Shown: in pieces, positions 36,912 through 45,911 of the stretch
Layout of the letters: each line of letters begins with the position of its first letter
Position numbering within the stretch: position 1 is the first letter of the stretch
NCBI GenBank assembly: GCA_052173655.1
Contig: JBQMYD010000001.1
Location: 301,447 to 365,446, forward strand
Direction of reading: 5' to 3'
Source of the DNA: RGIG9060 sp052173655
GTDB lineage: Bacteria; Spirochaetota; Spirochaetia; Treponematales; Treponemataceae
Length of the DNA stretch: 64,000 bases
The notes under the pieces: generated by a model
What the model was told of the DNA's origin: nothing
Databases searched by the model: none
The model's input: only the letters and a program-made list of their open reading frames with translations
Translations under genes and position numbers: made by a program

Positions 36912-38140
36912 TTAGGCTCTCCCAAAAGCTTTTTTTCATTTTGCATAACAGGAAGAGAAATCCTAAAAGTTGTTCCGAATCCCAATTCACTTTCAACATC
37001 AATATCTCCTGCAAATTCTTTTATAATTTTATAAACCATAGTCAAACCGAGACCTGTTCCTGTTGTTTTTGTAGTAAAATAAGGATCAAAAATTTTTGTT
37101 TTTGTTTCCTCATCCATTCCGATTCCGTTATCACAGATGAAAATCAAAAATTTATCATTTTTTAATTCAGTTTTTACCGAAATTTTTGATTTTTTATTAA
37201 GCGTATTTTCTTGTATCGACTCCAATGCCGAAAATGAATTTTGAATAATATTTATAACAACCTGTTTAAACAATTTTTCATCAAGCAAAATTTTTGCAGA
37301 ATGCGATGAAAAATCCGTTTCCAGTAAAACATTTTTTTGTTCAAATTCAGGTTTATAAAACTCCATGATTTTTTCTAAAATGGCATTAGGGTCTTCAGCT
37401 AAAAGTTCAGCTTGAATTGGACGCACTGCAAATAAAAAATCTACAACTATTTTATTTAGACGGTTTATTTCTTGATTTATAACTTCAAGATAATTTTCCA
37501 TAAATTTTTCTGCAGGTAAAACGCCATCTGTGCTTCTAGATTTTGCCACAGATTTTTGTAGCAACTGAATGTAGATGCTCATACTGCCCAAAGGATTTTT
37601 TATTTCATGAGCAACACTTGCCGCTAAATTAGTTAAACTTGAAAGATTTTCCATGCGACGAATAAGCATTTCCGAATTTCTTTTTTCAGTTATATCTTCT
37701 ATTTTTATAATCGAGCCTTTTAACTTTTTTTCTTGATGATGTACTAAAGACTCAATGCTTACGGTATAAAACTTAGGTTTTGCACCTGTCTGTTTTAAAA
37801 CAAATTCTTTGCTGTTATTTATTTTTTTTTCAGTACTTGCTTTTTTTATAAACTCCGCAATATCTTCATCTTCGATAAAGTCCCAAACCTTGTCTACAGG
37901 TACAGCATCCTGACTTTTGTATTCAAAATAACGAGATTTTGCAATAACCATCCTTTCAGCAGCCTTATTTGCAAGAATTATCTGCCATTCATTTGAACAA
38001 ATAACAAGTCCCACAGTCAAAGATTGAACAAGTGAATATAAAGATTCATTTTGGTTTAATATGTTTTCAACAAGCTGTTTTACTTGAAAAGGCGTAAGTT
38101 TTTCCAATTTTTGTGTAGCTTTTTTTACAAAATCACTCAA
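36908..38140 (-). CDS. atoS: PAS-containing sensor histidine kinase (partner of the NtrC regulator)
   Basis: 410 residues with no clear membrane segment, so probably cytoplasmic. A PAS-like domain (about 35-155) is followed by the HisKA helix NLAASVAHEIKNPLGS (His 178). The ATPase domain carries VINIIQNSFSALE (N box), FICDNGIGMDEE (G1) and GTGLGLTMVYKI (G2). It should phosphorylate the NtrC-family regulator in the next gene, which it overlaps by four bases. The input signal is not evident from the sequence. Confidence 0.92.
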   Translation of the reverse strand: MSDFVKKATQKLEKLTPFQVKQLVENILNQNESLYSLVQSLTVGLVICSNEWQIILANKAAERMVIAKSRYFEYKSQDAVPVDKVWDFIEDEDIAEFIKKASTEKKINNSKEFVLKQTGAKPKFYTVSIESLVHHQEKKLKGSIIKIEDITEKRNSEMLIRRMENLSSLTNLAASVAHEIKNPLGSMSIYIQLLQKSVAKSRSTDGVLPAEKFMENYLEVINQEINRLNKIVVDFLFAVRPIQAELLAEDPNAILEKIMEFYKPEFEQKNVLLETDFSSHSAKILLDEKLFKQVVINIIQNSFSALESIQENTLNKKSKISVKTELKNDKFLIFICDNGIGMDEETKTKIFDPYFTTKTTGTGLGLTMVYKIIKEFAGDIDVESELGFGTTFRISLPVMQNEKKLLGEPK

Positions 38141-39342
38141 ATCAATTCTCCTGCCAATTTTTCAAGACTTGCTGCAGGAATTTGATTATAAACCATAACA
38201 TCCTGATAGCATTCATTTATACATTTTAACAAGTACTGCTGTTTTTCCGCATAAAATATGTCGTTTTTAGAAAAATCTTCTTTTTTTATTTTTTCTTTTC
38301 CGTTTTTAAGCATATTTTGTAAAAAAAATTGAAAAATAATACGTGGCTTAAAATCATTCATCTGTTTTACAATTTCTTCAATTTTTAAAGGAAGTGCTTG
38401 ATTTATGGAAGCTAAAAATTTATCGGATAAGTCTAAAATTTTTTCTTTTTCTATGGGGAGAAATTCTGCCAAATAATCTTGAACATTATTTCCGCCGGCT
38501 CTAAAAATTTTTTCGATTACTTGACTTTGCTGCTCTTGATTTCTTTCTACAAAATTATAAGTTCTAAGCCTTGACAATATTGTAGGCATAACCTGTCCTC
38601 TACGACTTGTCGTTAAAATAAAAAGAGTATCCTCAGGAGGTTCTTCCAGAATTTTTAACAAAGCATTGCGAGAGCTTTCGTTCATACGTTCCGCATTTTC
38701 AAGAATAAAAAACTTTTTTCCGTTTACCGCAGAATAATGTGCCCAAGACGATGCATTTCTTATATGAGAAATTGGAACTGAATCATACATAAAAGACTTT
38801 TCAAGTTTTTCACATTCACAAACCAAGGAATTACAAACAGATACAACTCCGTCCGATTTATCCAAAATATTTTTAGGATCCAATTCTTCGAGTAATTCAT
38901 CAATATTTTTTATGTAAGGAGAAATTTTTGAAGCTTTATCATCTTCATTATAGAAAACAGGATTAAATCTTGCGGTAAGCTTTCTGACACTTCTTACAAA
39001 AAGATAATTAGCAGCTTCTTTGTATGATTTATTTTCAAAAACAGATTTCAAAAAAGTATCTTTACTCGCACCTATTTCTAAAGAACAATCCTTAGGACCT
39101 GAAATTAACAAATTAGTACTGACCAATGCCTTATGTTTTTGACAAGAAGTACAAGTACAATTCCATTTGCCTTTTACTTTTCCATCCCCGGTGCATGAAA
39201 GAATCCTTGCCAGTTCTAAAGCTGCCGTTAATTTTCCGCTACCGTATGGACCGGAAAACAGCAATGAATTGGGAAGCATTCCGGTATAAATATCCGAAGC
39301 TAACAATTTTACAACGTCTTGGTAAAATAAATTATCAAACAT
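38137..39342 (-). CDS. holB: DNA polymerase III clamp-loader subunit, delta'/gamma type
   Basis: 401 residues. A P-loop GPYGSGKLTAALELA lies near 32. A cysteine cluster follows (CTGDGKVKGKWNCTCTSC), like the zinc module of clamp-loader subunits. NAERMNESSRNALLKILEEPP with TTSRRGQVMPTILSR is the classic delta'/gamma sequence. The usual SRC arginine-finger motif reads SRL here. Clamp loaders place the beta sliding clamp on DNA. The region after about 275 is the usual helical collar plus a species-specific tail. It overlaps the kinase start by four bases. Confidence 0.86.
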   Translation of the reverse strand: MFDNLFYQDVVKLLASDIYTGMLPNSLLFSGPYGSGKLTAALELARILSCTGDGKVKGKWNCTCTSCQKHKALVSTNLLISGPKDCSLEIGASKDTFLKSVFENKSYKEAANYLFVRSVRKLTARFNPVFYNEDDKASKISPYIKNIDELLEELDPKNILDKSDGVVSVCNSLVCECEKLEKSFMYDSVPISHIRNASSWAHYSAVNGKKFFILENAERMNESSRNALLKILEEPPEDTLFILTTSRRGQVMPTILSRLRTYNFVERNQEQQSQVIEKIFRAGGNNVQDYLAEFLPIEKEKILDLSDKFLASINQALPLKIEEIVKQMNDFKPRIIFQFFLQNMLKNGKEKIKKEDFSKNDIFYAEKQQYLLKCINECYQDVMVYNQIPAASLEKLAGELI

Positions 39343-39353
39343 TTTTAAGCCTG

Positions 39354-39857
39354 TTAAAAATTTTCCTGCACCGGAGAAATTTTGATGCCGTTTTTTACAA
39401 TTTCAAAATCACTGAATATCGGCAAAAGATAGCGTGCAAAAACGCTTTGATTTAAAATTTGAGAGCAATCAACAAAAGGTTGAATTTTTAAAATAACTAA
39501 GAAAACTACAATTACCGCAAGTCCAAAAATTGCTCCCCAAAAAAAACCTAAAGCATGATCCAGCGATCCTAAAATTCTGCCGGAAAATATTTTTTCAATT
39601 AAAAGCTGAATTATTTTTAACAACAAAAAAGCTACAATAAAAACAAAAATAAAAGCAAGTCCTACAGAAAGATATTTTATATCAATAGCTTTTTTTACGA
39701 TAACCAAAGCATTGGGAGTAAAAGCTGCCGCAATAAAAACACTTACCACAAAAGCAGCCTTGCTTAAGCAACTTTTTACAAACCCTTCGATCGTAGATAA
39801 AACAATAAAGATAAGAAGTATAATAAAAAATAAAATATCGATAAATGAAAAAATCAT
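39354..39857 (-). CDS. CvpA-family membrane protein
   Basis: 167 residues with four hydrophobic segments. It opens with the family pattern MIFSFIDILFFIILL and has LSTIEGFVKSC, LDHALGFFWGAIFGLAVIVV and related turns. E. coli CvpA affects colicin V production and stress tolerance; the wider family is of unknown biochemical function. It overlaps the murG stop by four bases and lies 11 bases from holB, all in one operon. Confidence 0.82.
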   Translation of the reverse strand: MIFSFIDILFFIILLIFIVLSTIEGFVKSCLSKAAFVVSVFIAAAFTPNALVIVKKAIDIKYLSVGLAFIFVFIVAFLLLKIIQLLIEKIFSGRILGSLDHALGFFWGAIFGLAVIVVFLVILKIQPFVDCSQILNQSVFARYLLPIFSDFEIVKNGIKISPVQENF

Positions 39858-40963
39858 AGCACTTCCTCAATAATTTTTTTTGCAATTACAGATGAACTTT
39901 TTTCGTTGCCTAAAAGTTTTTTGCAACATTCACTCATCTCAAATCTAACATTTTTGTCAAGTATTTGCTCTAAAGCTTTTTTTAAAGAAATAGAATCAGC
40001 ATGATAAAAATCTAAAACAAGACTACATCCCTTTGATTTAAAATATTCGGCATTATCAATCTGATCGCCCCTGCTTCCTTTTTCACCCAATGGTAAAAGA
40101 AGCATAGGCTTTCTTTGCACTGTAGCTTCCCATAAAAAATTTGCACCGGCTCTGGAAAAAATAACATCGCAACATGACATAACATCGCTCATCTGTGAAT
40201 ATATAAAGTCAAATGAATAGTAATCTTTGTGCTTTATTTCTTTCGGATTTTCCTGTTTTCCGGTTTGGTGAATTACTACAAAGCGTTCACAAAGCCAGTC
40301 GATATTTTCCCAAATAAGTTCATTTATTTGTTTTGCACCTAAACTTCCTCCGACAACAAGCAAAACCGGCTTTTCAGGTAAGATATCAGTTCCCGTTACA
40401 AATGTCCATCCTGATTTTTTATCCGTATCAAAAAAAACATTCCGTACAGGATTTCCGCTTACGATTGTTTTGTTTTTTATAGCAGCCGGAAGTTTATCTT
40501 TTGTATCTGCATAAGTAACAAAAAGATTTTTTGCAATTCTCATATTCAATCGTGTTGCAAGTCCTGTTGTAAAGTCGCATTCATGAGTATAAACCGGTAT
40601 TTTTAAAAATTTTGCAGCATAACAAGGAGGTACGCTTACAAAACCACCCTTTGAGAAAACCACACAAGCTTTAAACTTTGACAACTTAAAAAACGATGAT
40701 AAAAAACCTATTCCGATTTTAAAAAGATCAAAAAAATTTTGAACGGAAAAATATCTACGTAATTTACCGCAAGAAATGCCAACAAATTCGTCAACTAAAC
40801 CGCTTTTTTCAACAAGTTCTTTATCCATTCCCTTGTTGCTACCGATCCATATGATTTTATACTCACACTTTCCGTCAAGAAGACGTCTTAATTCTTCTAC
40901 AACCGCTAAACCCGGATAAATATGCCCTCCGGTTCCTCCGCCTGTAAAAACAATATTTTTCAC
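39854..40963 (-). CDS. murG: MurG, lipid II-forming N-acetylglucosaminyltransferase
   Basis: 369 residues. FTGGGTGGHIYPGLAV at 5-20 is the first glycine-rich loop. ACVVFSKGGFVSVPPCYAA near 100 and VVGGSLGAKQINELIW near 210 (a second glycine loop) complete the GT-B signature, with CDVIFSRAGANFLWEA near 275 in the UDP-sugar pocket. MurG transfers GlcNAc from UDP-GlcNAc to lipid I to give lipid II at the inner membrane. It sits between the ankyrin gene and cvpA, overlapping both by four bases. Confidence 0.95.
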   Translation of the reverse strand: MKNIVFTGGGTGGHIYPGLAVVEELRRLLDGKCEYKIIWIGSNKGMDKELVEKSGLVDEFVGISCGKLRRYFSVQNFFDLFKIGIGFLSSFFKLSKFKACVVFSKGGFVSVPPCYAAKFLKIPVYTHECDFTTGLATRLNMRIAKNLFVTYADTKDKLPAAIKNKTIVSGNPVRNVFFDTDKKSGWTFVTGTDILPEKPVLLVVGGSLGAKQINELIWENIDWLCERFVVIHQTGKQENPKEIKHKDYYSFDFIYSQMSDVMSCCDVIFSRAGANFLWEATVQRKPMLLLPLGEKGSRGDQIDNAEYFKSKGCSLVLDFYHADSISLKKALEQILDKNVRFEMSECCKKLLGNEKSSSVIAKKIIEEVL

Positions 40964-41841
40964 TTTGAATACTCTTTGTACAAGTTAATAAGACTTTCCT
41001 TTTTGAAAAGATTTGCATAATCTATTGCCGACATTCCCATATGATCCTTAAAATTAGGATCTGCACCATTTTTTACAAGCATTTCACAGATTTTTTGTCT
41101 TCCGCTTCCGGTTGCAATAATCAGTGCAGTCTGACCGTCATTTGCAATAAAATTAAGATTAGCTTTCTGTTTTATAAGGTATTCCACCATTTTTTCATCA
41201 CTTCGCCAAACTGCATCCATAACGGCAGAATATCCGCGATCTTGAGAAACAGCATCAATATCAGCACCTTTTGCCAAAAGCCACTTCACCATATCTTCCC
41301 TTTTATTTCTTGCAGCAATACAAATCATAGGGGTTCCGGAAGAATCTCTTACAGCAATATCCATTCCGGCTTTTACAAAAATTTCACAAGTATCGATGTT
41401 ATTTTTTGAAATTTCGAAGCCAAAAAAGTCAGGAGTAAAAGGAATTCCTTTTTCAAAAAGAATTGATAAAGCTTTGTTTTTTTCATCAATTGCTACGTAC
41501 TCGGAAAGATTTTTCTTTAGAATTTTCTTTAGTTCATCAACATTTGAGTATGCTACCAAAGACGTATCAAATTCAACTTTTGAGTTGATAAATGAAATCA
41601 TCTTTTTTCCCTCAATGTAACCAAGTGCAAAAATAACATTGACATTGGTTTCGAATTTTTTTTCAATGTTTAAAATTACATATTGGGCATCATGCAAAGC
41701 TGAAATTAATTCATCACTAATAAAATTTTCGGATAAATCATCTACATAAAGAGTGCTGCAAACTGCATTTTTATTTTTCAACAATTTATCAACACAATCC
41801 AAAGACTCAGAATTCTTAGTAATCAAATACAACCAGTTCAT
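40960..41841 (-). CDS. Ankyrin-repeat protein at the head of the murG operon
   Basis: About 293 residues from the ATG at 41841. The N-terminal 130 residues (MNWLYLITKNSESLDCVDKL onwards) look like a Rossmann-type or TIR-like sensor fold but have no certain match. The C-terminal half is four ankyrin units, such as GTPMICIAARNKREDMVKWL and GQTALIIATGSGRQKICEML, which bind protein partners. An ATG at 41859 is in frame but lies inside the promoter spacer, so 41841 is chosen. The start coincides with the predicted transcription start, giving a leaderless mRNA. Confidence 0.78.
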   Translation of the reverse strand: MNWLYLITKNSESLDCVDKLLKNKNAVCSTLYVDDLSENFISDELISALHDAQYVILNIEKKFETNVNVIFALGYIEGKKMISFINSKVEFDTSLVAYSNVDELKKILKKNLSEYVAIDEKNKALSILFEKGIPFTPDFFGFEISKNNIDTCEIFVKAGMDIAVRDSSGTPMICIAARNKREDMVKWLLAKGADIDAVSQDRGYSAVMDAVWRSDEKMVEYLIKQKANLNFIANDGQTALIIATGSGRQKICEMLVKNGADPNFKDHMGMSAIDYANLFKKESLINLYKEYSK

Positions 41842-41847
41842 ACAAAC

Positions 41848-41876
41848 ATTATAGAGCAAAAAAAGTTATATAACAA
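41848..41876 (-). promoter_or_regulatory. Promoter of the ankyrin-murG operon, leaderless geometry
   Basis: On the minus strand TTGTTA (-35, 41871-41876) and a perfect TATAAT (-10, 41848-41853) are exactly 17 bases apart. Only six bases separate the -10 box from the ATG at 41841, so the expected start site falls on the A of that ATG. No ribosome-binding site is possible. Confidence 0.7.
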
Positions 41877-41908
41877 GAAAAAAACTTTACAAAAAAAAGA
41901 ATTTTTAC

Positions 41909-44338
41909 TTATCTAAAATTAATTGATACCCCTAAGGAAATATAGTTTTTATAAAGATCATTTCCAAATATCATAAAATCATCTTTTATAAAAATTGAAA
42001 AAATTTCATGTACCGGCATATCAATTCCACCGGACAATTTAAACACAAAATATTCTTTTACGGCAAATAAATTTGGAGTCTTTTCTTTAGATGAAAAAAT
42101 ATAATCAAATAAAATATCAAAATTGTTATCCAAACAATACAATCCAAGTCCACATGACAAATAAAGTCCTATAGGATAAAAACCTATATTTTGAAATCTA
42201 AAACAACTTCCAAACTCAAAAGGAAAAAAGATATGCATAAATTTTCCCTGTTTTGTAGCCGGCTTTATAAATTCCAAAGGAATTAAAGACATTGAATAAT
42301 TAAAACCGAAAAAGAAATACGGAGAGAATGAAAAAAAGATTGAAAAATCATAATAGTTAAGGGTTTTAAAAGAATCATCAAATCCAAAAGAAAACCTTGA
42401 ACCTGCAAGCGAACCGTTGCCTAAAGACTGATTGTAAGCAGCTTTTCTTTGAGATTTTAAATAAGAATTATATTTGCGATCTCTATTCAATTTTTGTTTT
42501 TCTTTTTCAAGCTCTTTATCCTGTTCAGTTTGTTTTAGCTCACCGTCATTTTTATGATTTTCAAAACTGCTTGTTTCCGTTTTTTGAATATTTTGTAACT
42601 GATTTTCATATTTTTGTTGTAAATCCGAAAGTCGTTTTTTATTCAGTGATTCTTCTCTTATATCGTATACAGGATTCCACTGCCTCGTAATTACACCGTT
42701 TACGGGAACAATTTTTGCAATGACTTCACTGCCTTGTAATTTATTTTTTCCTACTCTAACTTTTGTAGTTTCAGATATTCGTATTTCTTTAAATAAAAAA
42801 TCATAAGTTGACGGAAAATTATCAGGTTTTGCTTTAGCATAATAATCAAGTTCATAAGCTAAAACAGGCTCTCCACGCTGAAATAAGCTATTGTAAAAAT
42901 CAACTCTATCCAAATAAGCAGAAGACATAACATCAACAACTTTTTCCCCTGTCAAAGCCGCATATTTTAATTCAAATTGAGTTTGATAAAGCAAAATGTT
43001 GTTGTCATAAAAATAAACAAAAACAGTCCAAGATTTTCTTGCTCCATCGTATTTCCCGTAAGAAACTTTTAATTCGTTGTGTAAAGAATATGCAGTACGT
43101 TTTTTTTGTATTTTAGACATATCAGATCTTATGTCGGATAAAAGTGAATCAAATTCTTTTTCTATTGCATTCTTACGTAATTCTATATTCAAATTTTTTT
43201 CATCTTGAACGGCTTTATATTCTTTTTCAATTTTTTTACCCCTTTCTTTTACAGCTTCGGGAATAGGATAATTATTAGAATCAAGTTCCCCCATTCTCCA
43301 AGGGACATTTTCTATTTCAGCCTTTTTCTTTTGGAAATGTTCTTCCGCAGAATTCTCAATATCTTCAATCTCAGAATTTAAACCTTCCCGTATTTCGATT
43401 AAAGCCTTTTTCTTAGCTTCGATAACTGAAATTTGAGTAAGAATTGAAGCATTTTTAAAATTCATATCCCGAATACTTGCAACTTTTTTACTCAAATTAA
43501 GAGAAAGGGATTCAAGATGTTTTTTTTGCTCTGCACTGCGTTTTGCATCATTTATTTCTTCTTCATTTTTCTTTTTTTGCTCTTCTAAAATACGCTGTTG
43601 CTCTTTTTTATTAGCCGCAAGTTTTTCTTCCGTCAAGGCTTTTTCAGCCCTTAATTTCAATTCCAGTACGGAAGATGTTTCGTCCGTTAAAAGTGAAAGA
43701 GAATCTATCTCTTTATTGAGCTTTTCAATCTGTTTGTTATAAAAATTTTGTTCCTTTTTGCTCAAAGAAAGAGCTTCCTCATAAGAAAGATTTGCCTGCC
43801 CATGCATTAAAGTATATTTTTGAGAACTTGTAAGAGGAATATTTAACTGCTCGCAAAGCAAAACAACGGCCTGTGCAACGGCACTGCCGGTTACGTTAAA
43901 AAGCTCATCAGTAGTATAACGAGGACTTGCAGGACAAGTTGCAAGATTTTGCCCTGTAGTCAAATCCGTAAATCTTAAAGTCAAATTATATGAACTGCCG
44001 GTTTTTCTTACTGTAGATATTAAAACATATTTTGCAACAGTAAAATTACCTGCATCTATAGCATCGTTAGAACTGTAAGATGCTCCTTCAAATTTTTTTT
44101 GAAGTTTACTTACAACTTCTTCGTTAGAACTGTCTACTATTCTAAAATCGGTATAACTTTGAATATAACCTTCCAAAGAATCTTTTACAGAATTTCCAAG
44201 CCATAAAGTTTCATTTTGAGATAAATTTTCAGAAACAGGAATAATTACGACAGAAGCATTTGCCAAATTTTTTGCAAAAACAGAATAAGAAAATAGTAAA
44301 ATAAAAATAAATGTAAATGCAAAATATTTTTGTTTCAT
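41909..44338 (-). CDS. Exported coiled-coil protein with CsgG/TolB-N-like head
   Basis: 809 residues. A signal peptide (about 1-22) is followed by ASVVIIPVSENLSQNETLWLGNSVKDSL, a strand-helix pattern like the CsgG/LpoB/TolB-N fold. From about 190 to 400 it is a long Glu/Lys/Gln coiled coil (for example AEKALTEEKLAANKKEQQRIL). A basic stretch near 590-640 leads into a C-terminal domain with repeated FFFGFNYS-like and FRFQNIGFYPIG aromatic strands, suggesting an outer-membrane-associated barrel; that part is inference. It is transcribed after the LPP20-like gene. No named family fits the whole protein. Confidence 0.65.
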   Translation of the reverse strand: MKQKYFAFTFIFILLFSYSVFAKNLANASVVIIPVSENLSQNETLWLGNSVKDSLEGYIQSYTDFRIVDSSNEEVVSKLQKKFEGASYSSNDAIDAGNFTVAKYVLISTVRKTGSSYNLTLRFTDLTTGQNLATCPASPRYTTDELFNVTGSAVAQAVVLLCEQLNIPLTSSQKYTLMHGQANLSYEEALSLSKKEQNFYNKQIEKLNKEIDSLSLLTDETSSVLELKLRAEKALTEEKLAANKKEQQRILEEQKKKNEEEINDAKRSAEQKKHLESLSLNLSKKVASIRDMNFKNASILTQISVIEAKKKALIEIREGLNSEIEDIENSAEEHFQKKKAEIENVPWRMGELDSNNYPIPEAVKERGKKIEKEYKAVQDEKNLNIELRKNAIEKEFDSLLSDIRSDMSKIQKKRTAYSLHNELKVSYGKYDGARKSWTVFVYFYDNNILLYQTQFELKYAALTGEKVVDVMSSAYLDRVDFYNSLFQRGEPVLAYELDYYAKAKPDNFPSTYDFLFKEIRISETTKVRVGKNKLQGSEVIAKIVPVNGVITRQWNPVYDIREESLNKKRLSDLQQKYENQLQNIQKTETSSFENHKNDGELKQTEQDKELEKEKQKLNRDRKYNSYLKSQRKAAYNQSLGNGSLAGSRFSFGFDDSFKTLNYYDFSIFFSFSPYFFFGFNYSMSLIPLEFIKPATKQGKFMHIFFPFEFGSCFRFQNIGFYPIGLYLSCGLGLYCLDNNFDILFDYIFSSKEKTPNLFAVKEYFVFKLSGGIDMPVHEIFSIFIKDDFMIFGNDLYKNYISLGVSINFR

Positions 44339-44393
44339 TACGTTCCCTTGCGTTTCATATAAATGAAAATTCTATAAAATCAATAAAAACAAC

Positions 44394-45404
44394 TTATAGC
44401 CCAAGTTCGGCACTAAGATTGTTTTTTATTTCAACAGCAATCTTTTCAAAAGCCTTTTCTCTTGCTTTTTCCTTAGAATAAGCCGCAACCTTTCCCAATT
44501 TATATGTACGATTATACATAATTTTTTTGTTTTTACCAATCAAATTCAGCTCAATTTCAGGATAAAGAACAAATAATTCTCCGCTATTTTCAAGATGTTC
44601 ATTTATTAAAATTTCTGCCGTATATTTTTTGCTTGAATCAACTTTTACAACCGTAAAACCTAAATTCGAAAAAACTTCAGAAACAGCCTGTTTTACATGA
44701 TTTTTATAGTCCATATCTGCAGTTACACTTACAGTACACTCTTTTGCCGTATATTTTATCAAAGCAGGTATTAAAGCCAAAATATTTCTATCTTTTTCAT
44801 AAGAAAGTTCAGTTTTTCCGCAAAAAATTTGTGCAAAACTCAACGCTTCAAGATAATCAAAAGAACTATCCCATGCGTTTTTGTACCATTCATATTTTTC
44901 AAAAGGCTCCGTTGAATTTTGAGCCTTATTAAAAAATTCCATAAAAACAGTCTGCTTTTGTTTTAAAACAGGTTCGTAAAGCAAAAAAGCAGAATCCCTT
45001 TTTATATACACAACCAAGTAATATTTTTTTTCCTTTTTATCAAAAAACGGCTGTGTTGCTTCGACCGAACACAAATCAACCGAACTTTTTAAGTCAACAT
45101 TGTTTACCAGATGCCTGATTTCAGTCAGCTTTTCACCTTCTTCGATTGCATCATAAGTTGCAGTTACTGAATTTTTTACAGAAACATTAAAACGTCGGGC
45201 TATTGCGGCAAGTGCATAAGATTGCGCTTCTTCTTCAGTTTTTCCCGCTCCAATTTCGGCAATAAAATCTTCTTTAGGAAAGACCGAATCAACATCATAA
45301 AACCAATCCGGTTTTACATTTTTTTGAGCCATAGAAAATAAATTTAAAGTTAAAAAACACAAAACAAGTGAAAAACCGATATTTTTCCTTATAAAACACA
45401 TCAT
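44394..45404 (-). CDS. Exported LPP20-family-like protein
   Basis: 336 residues. A signal peptide precedes KPDWFYDVDSVFPKEDFIAEIGAGKTEEEAQSYALAAIARRF (broken description), the LPP20 pattern in which a PxW motif leads into an alpha-rich repeat with AxAxAxxxLA. A second domain (about 210-336) has SVTADMDYKNHVKQAVSEVF and a LNLIGKNKKI segment of the same general fold. LPP20 proteins are outer-membrane-associated in other bacteria but their role is unknown. It precedes and probably shares a transcript with the 809-residue protein. Confidence 0.68.
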   Translation of the reverse strand: MMCFIRKNIGFSLVLCFLTLNLFSMAQKNVKPDWFYDVDSVFPKEDFIAEIGAGKTEEEAQSYALAAIARRFNVSVKNSVTATYDAIEEGEKLTEIRHLVNNVDLKSSVDLCSVEATQPFFDKKEKKYYLVVYIKRDSAFLLYEPVLKQKQTVFMEFFNKAQNSTEPFEKYEWYKNAWDSSFDYLEALSFAQIFCGKTELSYEKDRNILALIPALIKYTAKECTVSVTADMDYKNHVKQAVSEVFSNLGFTVVKVDSSKKYTAEILINEHLENSGELFVLYPEIELNLIGKNKKIMYNRTYKLGKVAAYSKEKAREKAFEKIAVEIKNNLSAELGL

Positions 45405-45489
45405 TAAAATTCTATTATTGAAAGCCTATTTAGTCAATTGAAGAGAACATTACAGTTACAGAATATAAAGAAAACGACGTAAAAAAAAA

Positions 45490-45513
45490 GAGTTTCAACA
45501 AAGGTTGAAACTC
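45490..45513 (-). terminator. Terminator downstream of tRNA-Phe
   Basis: On the minus strand a perfect 10-base stem GAGTTTCAAC/GTTGAAACTC with a 4-base loop is followed directly by nine or more T. It lies 9 bases past the 3' end of the tRNA-Phe gene. Confidence 0.9.
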
Positions 45514-45521
45514 TCAAATCA

Positions 45522-45594
45522 TGCCGCCGGACAGAATCGAACTGTCGACACATGGATTTTCAGTCCATTGCTCTACCGACTGAGCTACAGCAGC
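45522..45594 (-). tRNA. tRNA-Phe (anticodon GAA)
   Basis: A 73-base cloverleaf on the minus strand. The acceptor stem is GCTGCTG/CGGCGGC (two G-U pairs) with discriminator A. The D arm is GCTC..GAGC, the anticodon arm is ATGGA-CTGAAAA-TCCAT with anticodon GAA, and the T arm is GACAG-TTCGATT-CTGTC. The CCA end is not encoded. A terminator follows. Confidence 0.95.
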
Positions 45595-45911
45595 ATTCAA
45601 TGCTAAGACTATATATTTTTGTAACAATTTTGTCAACCGCAGAAAAAAAATTTTTTTTCAACCGTAAAAAAAACTGTCAGAACCGGTAATTAGTCGGTAT
45701 TTTAGCATCAATACTCACATCAAAAAAAATAGCATAACAAAAAATACATATTGTATAAATAAAAACAGCATAAGTACTTGAAAAAAAAATCAGAATGGTT
45801 ATAATCGTGCGTAAGGAGGAATTTCAACTTTAAGAACTTTGACTATACAAAGTTACACAACAAAAGACTATTCCTACAATAAACAAGTAGGATACGAAAA
45901 AGGATGAAATT
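45595..45911. other. AT-rich intergenic region before the lipase-SUMF1 gene
   Basis: No coding sequence is apparent. It contains the downstream gene's promoter (45778-45805). An AAGGAGG sequence at 45813-45819 is not followed by a start codon at a useful distance, and a small stem TCCTAC/GTAGGA lies at 45872-45892. The transcribed leader is about 100 bases. The part from 45595 to 45777 is A/T homopolymer-rich with nothing else recognised. Confidence 0.5.
45778..45805 (+). promoter_or_regulatory. Promoter of the lipase-SUMF1 gene
   Basis: TTGAAA (-35, 45778-45783) and a perfect TATAAT (-10, 45800-45805) are 16 bases apart. The start site is expected near 45812, giving a leader of about 100 bases before the ATG at 45912. 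Confidence 0.6.
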
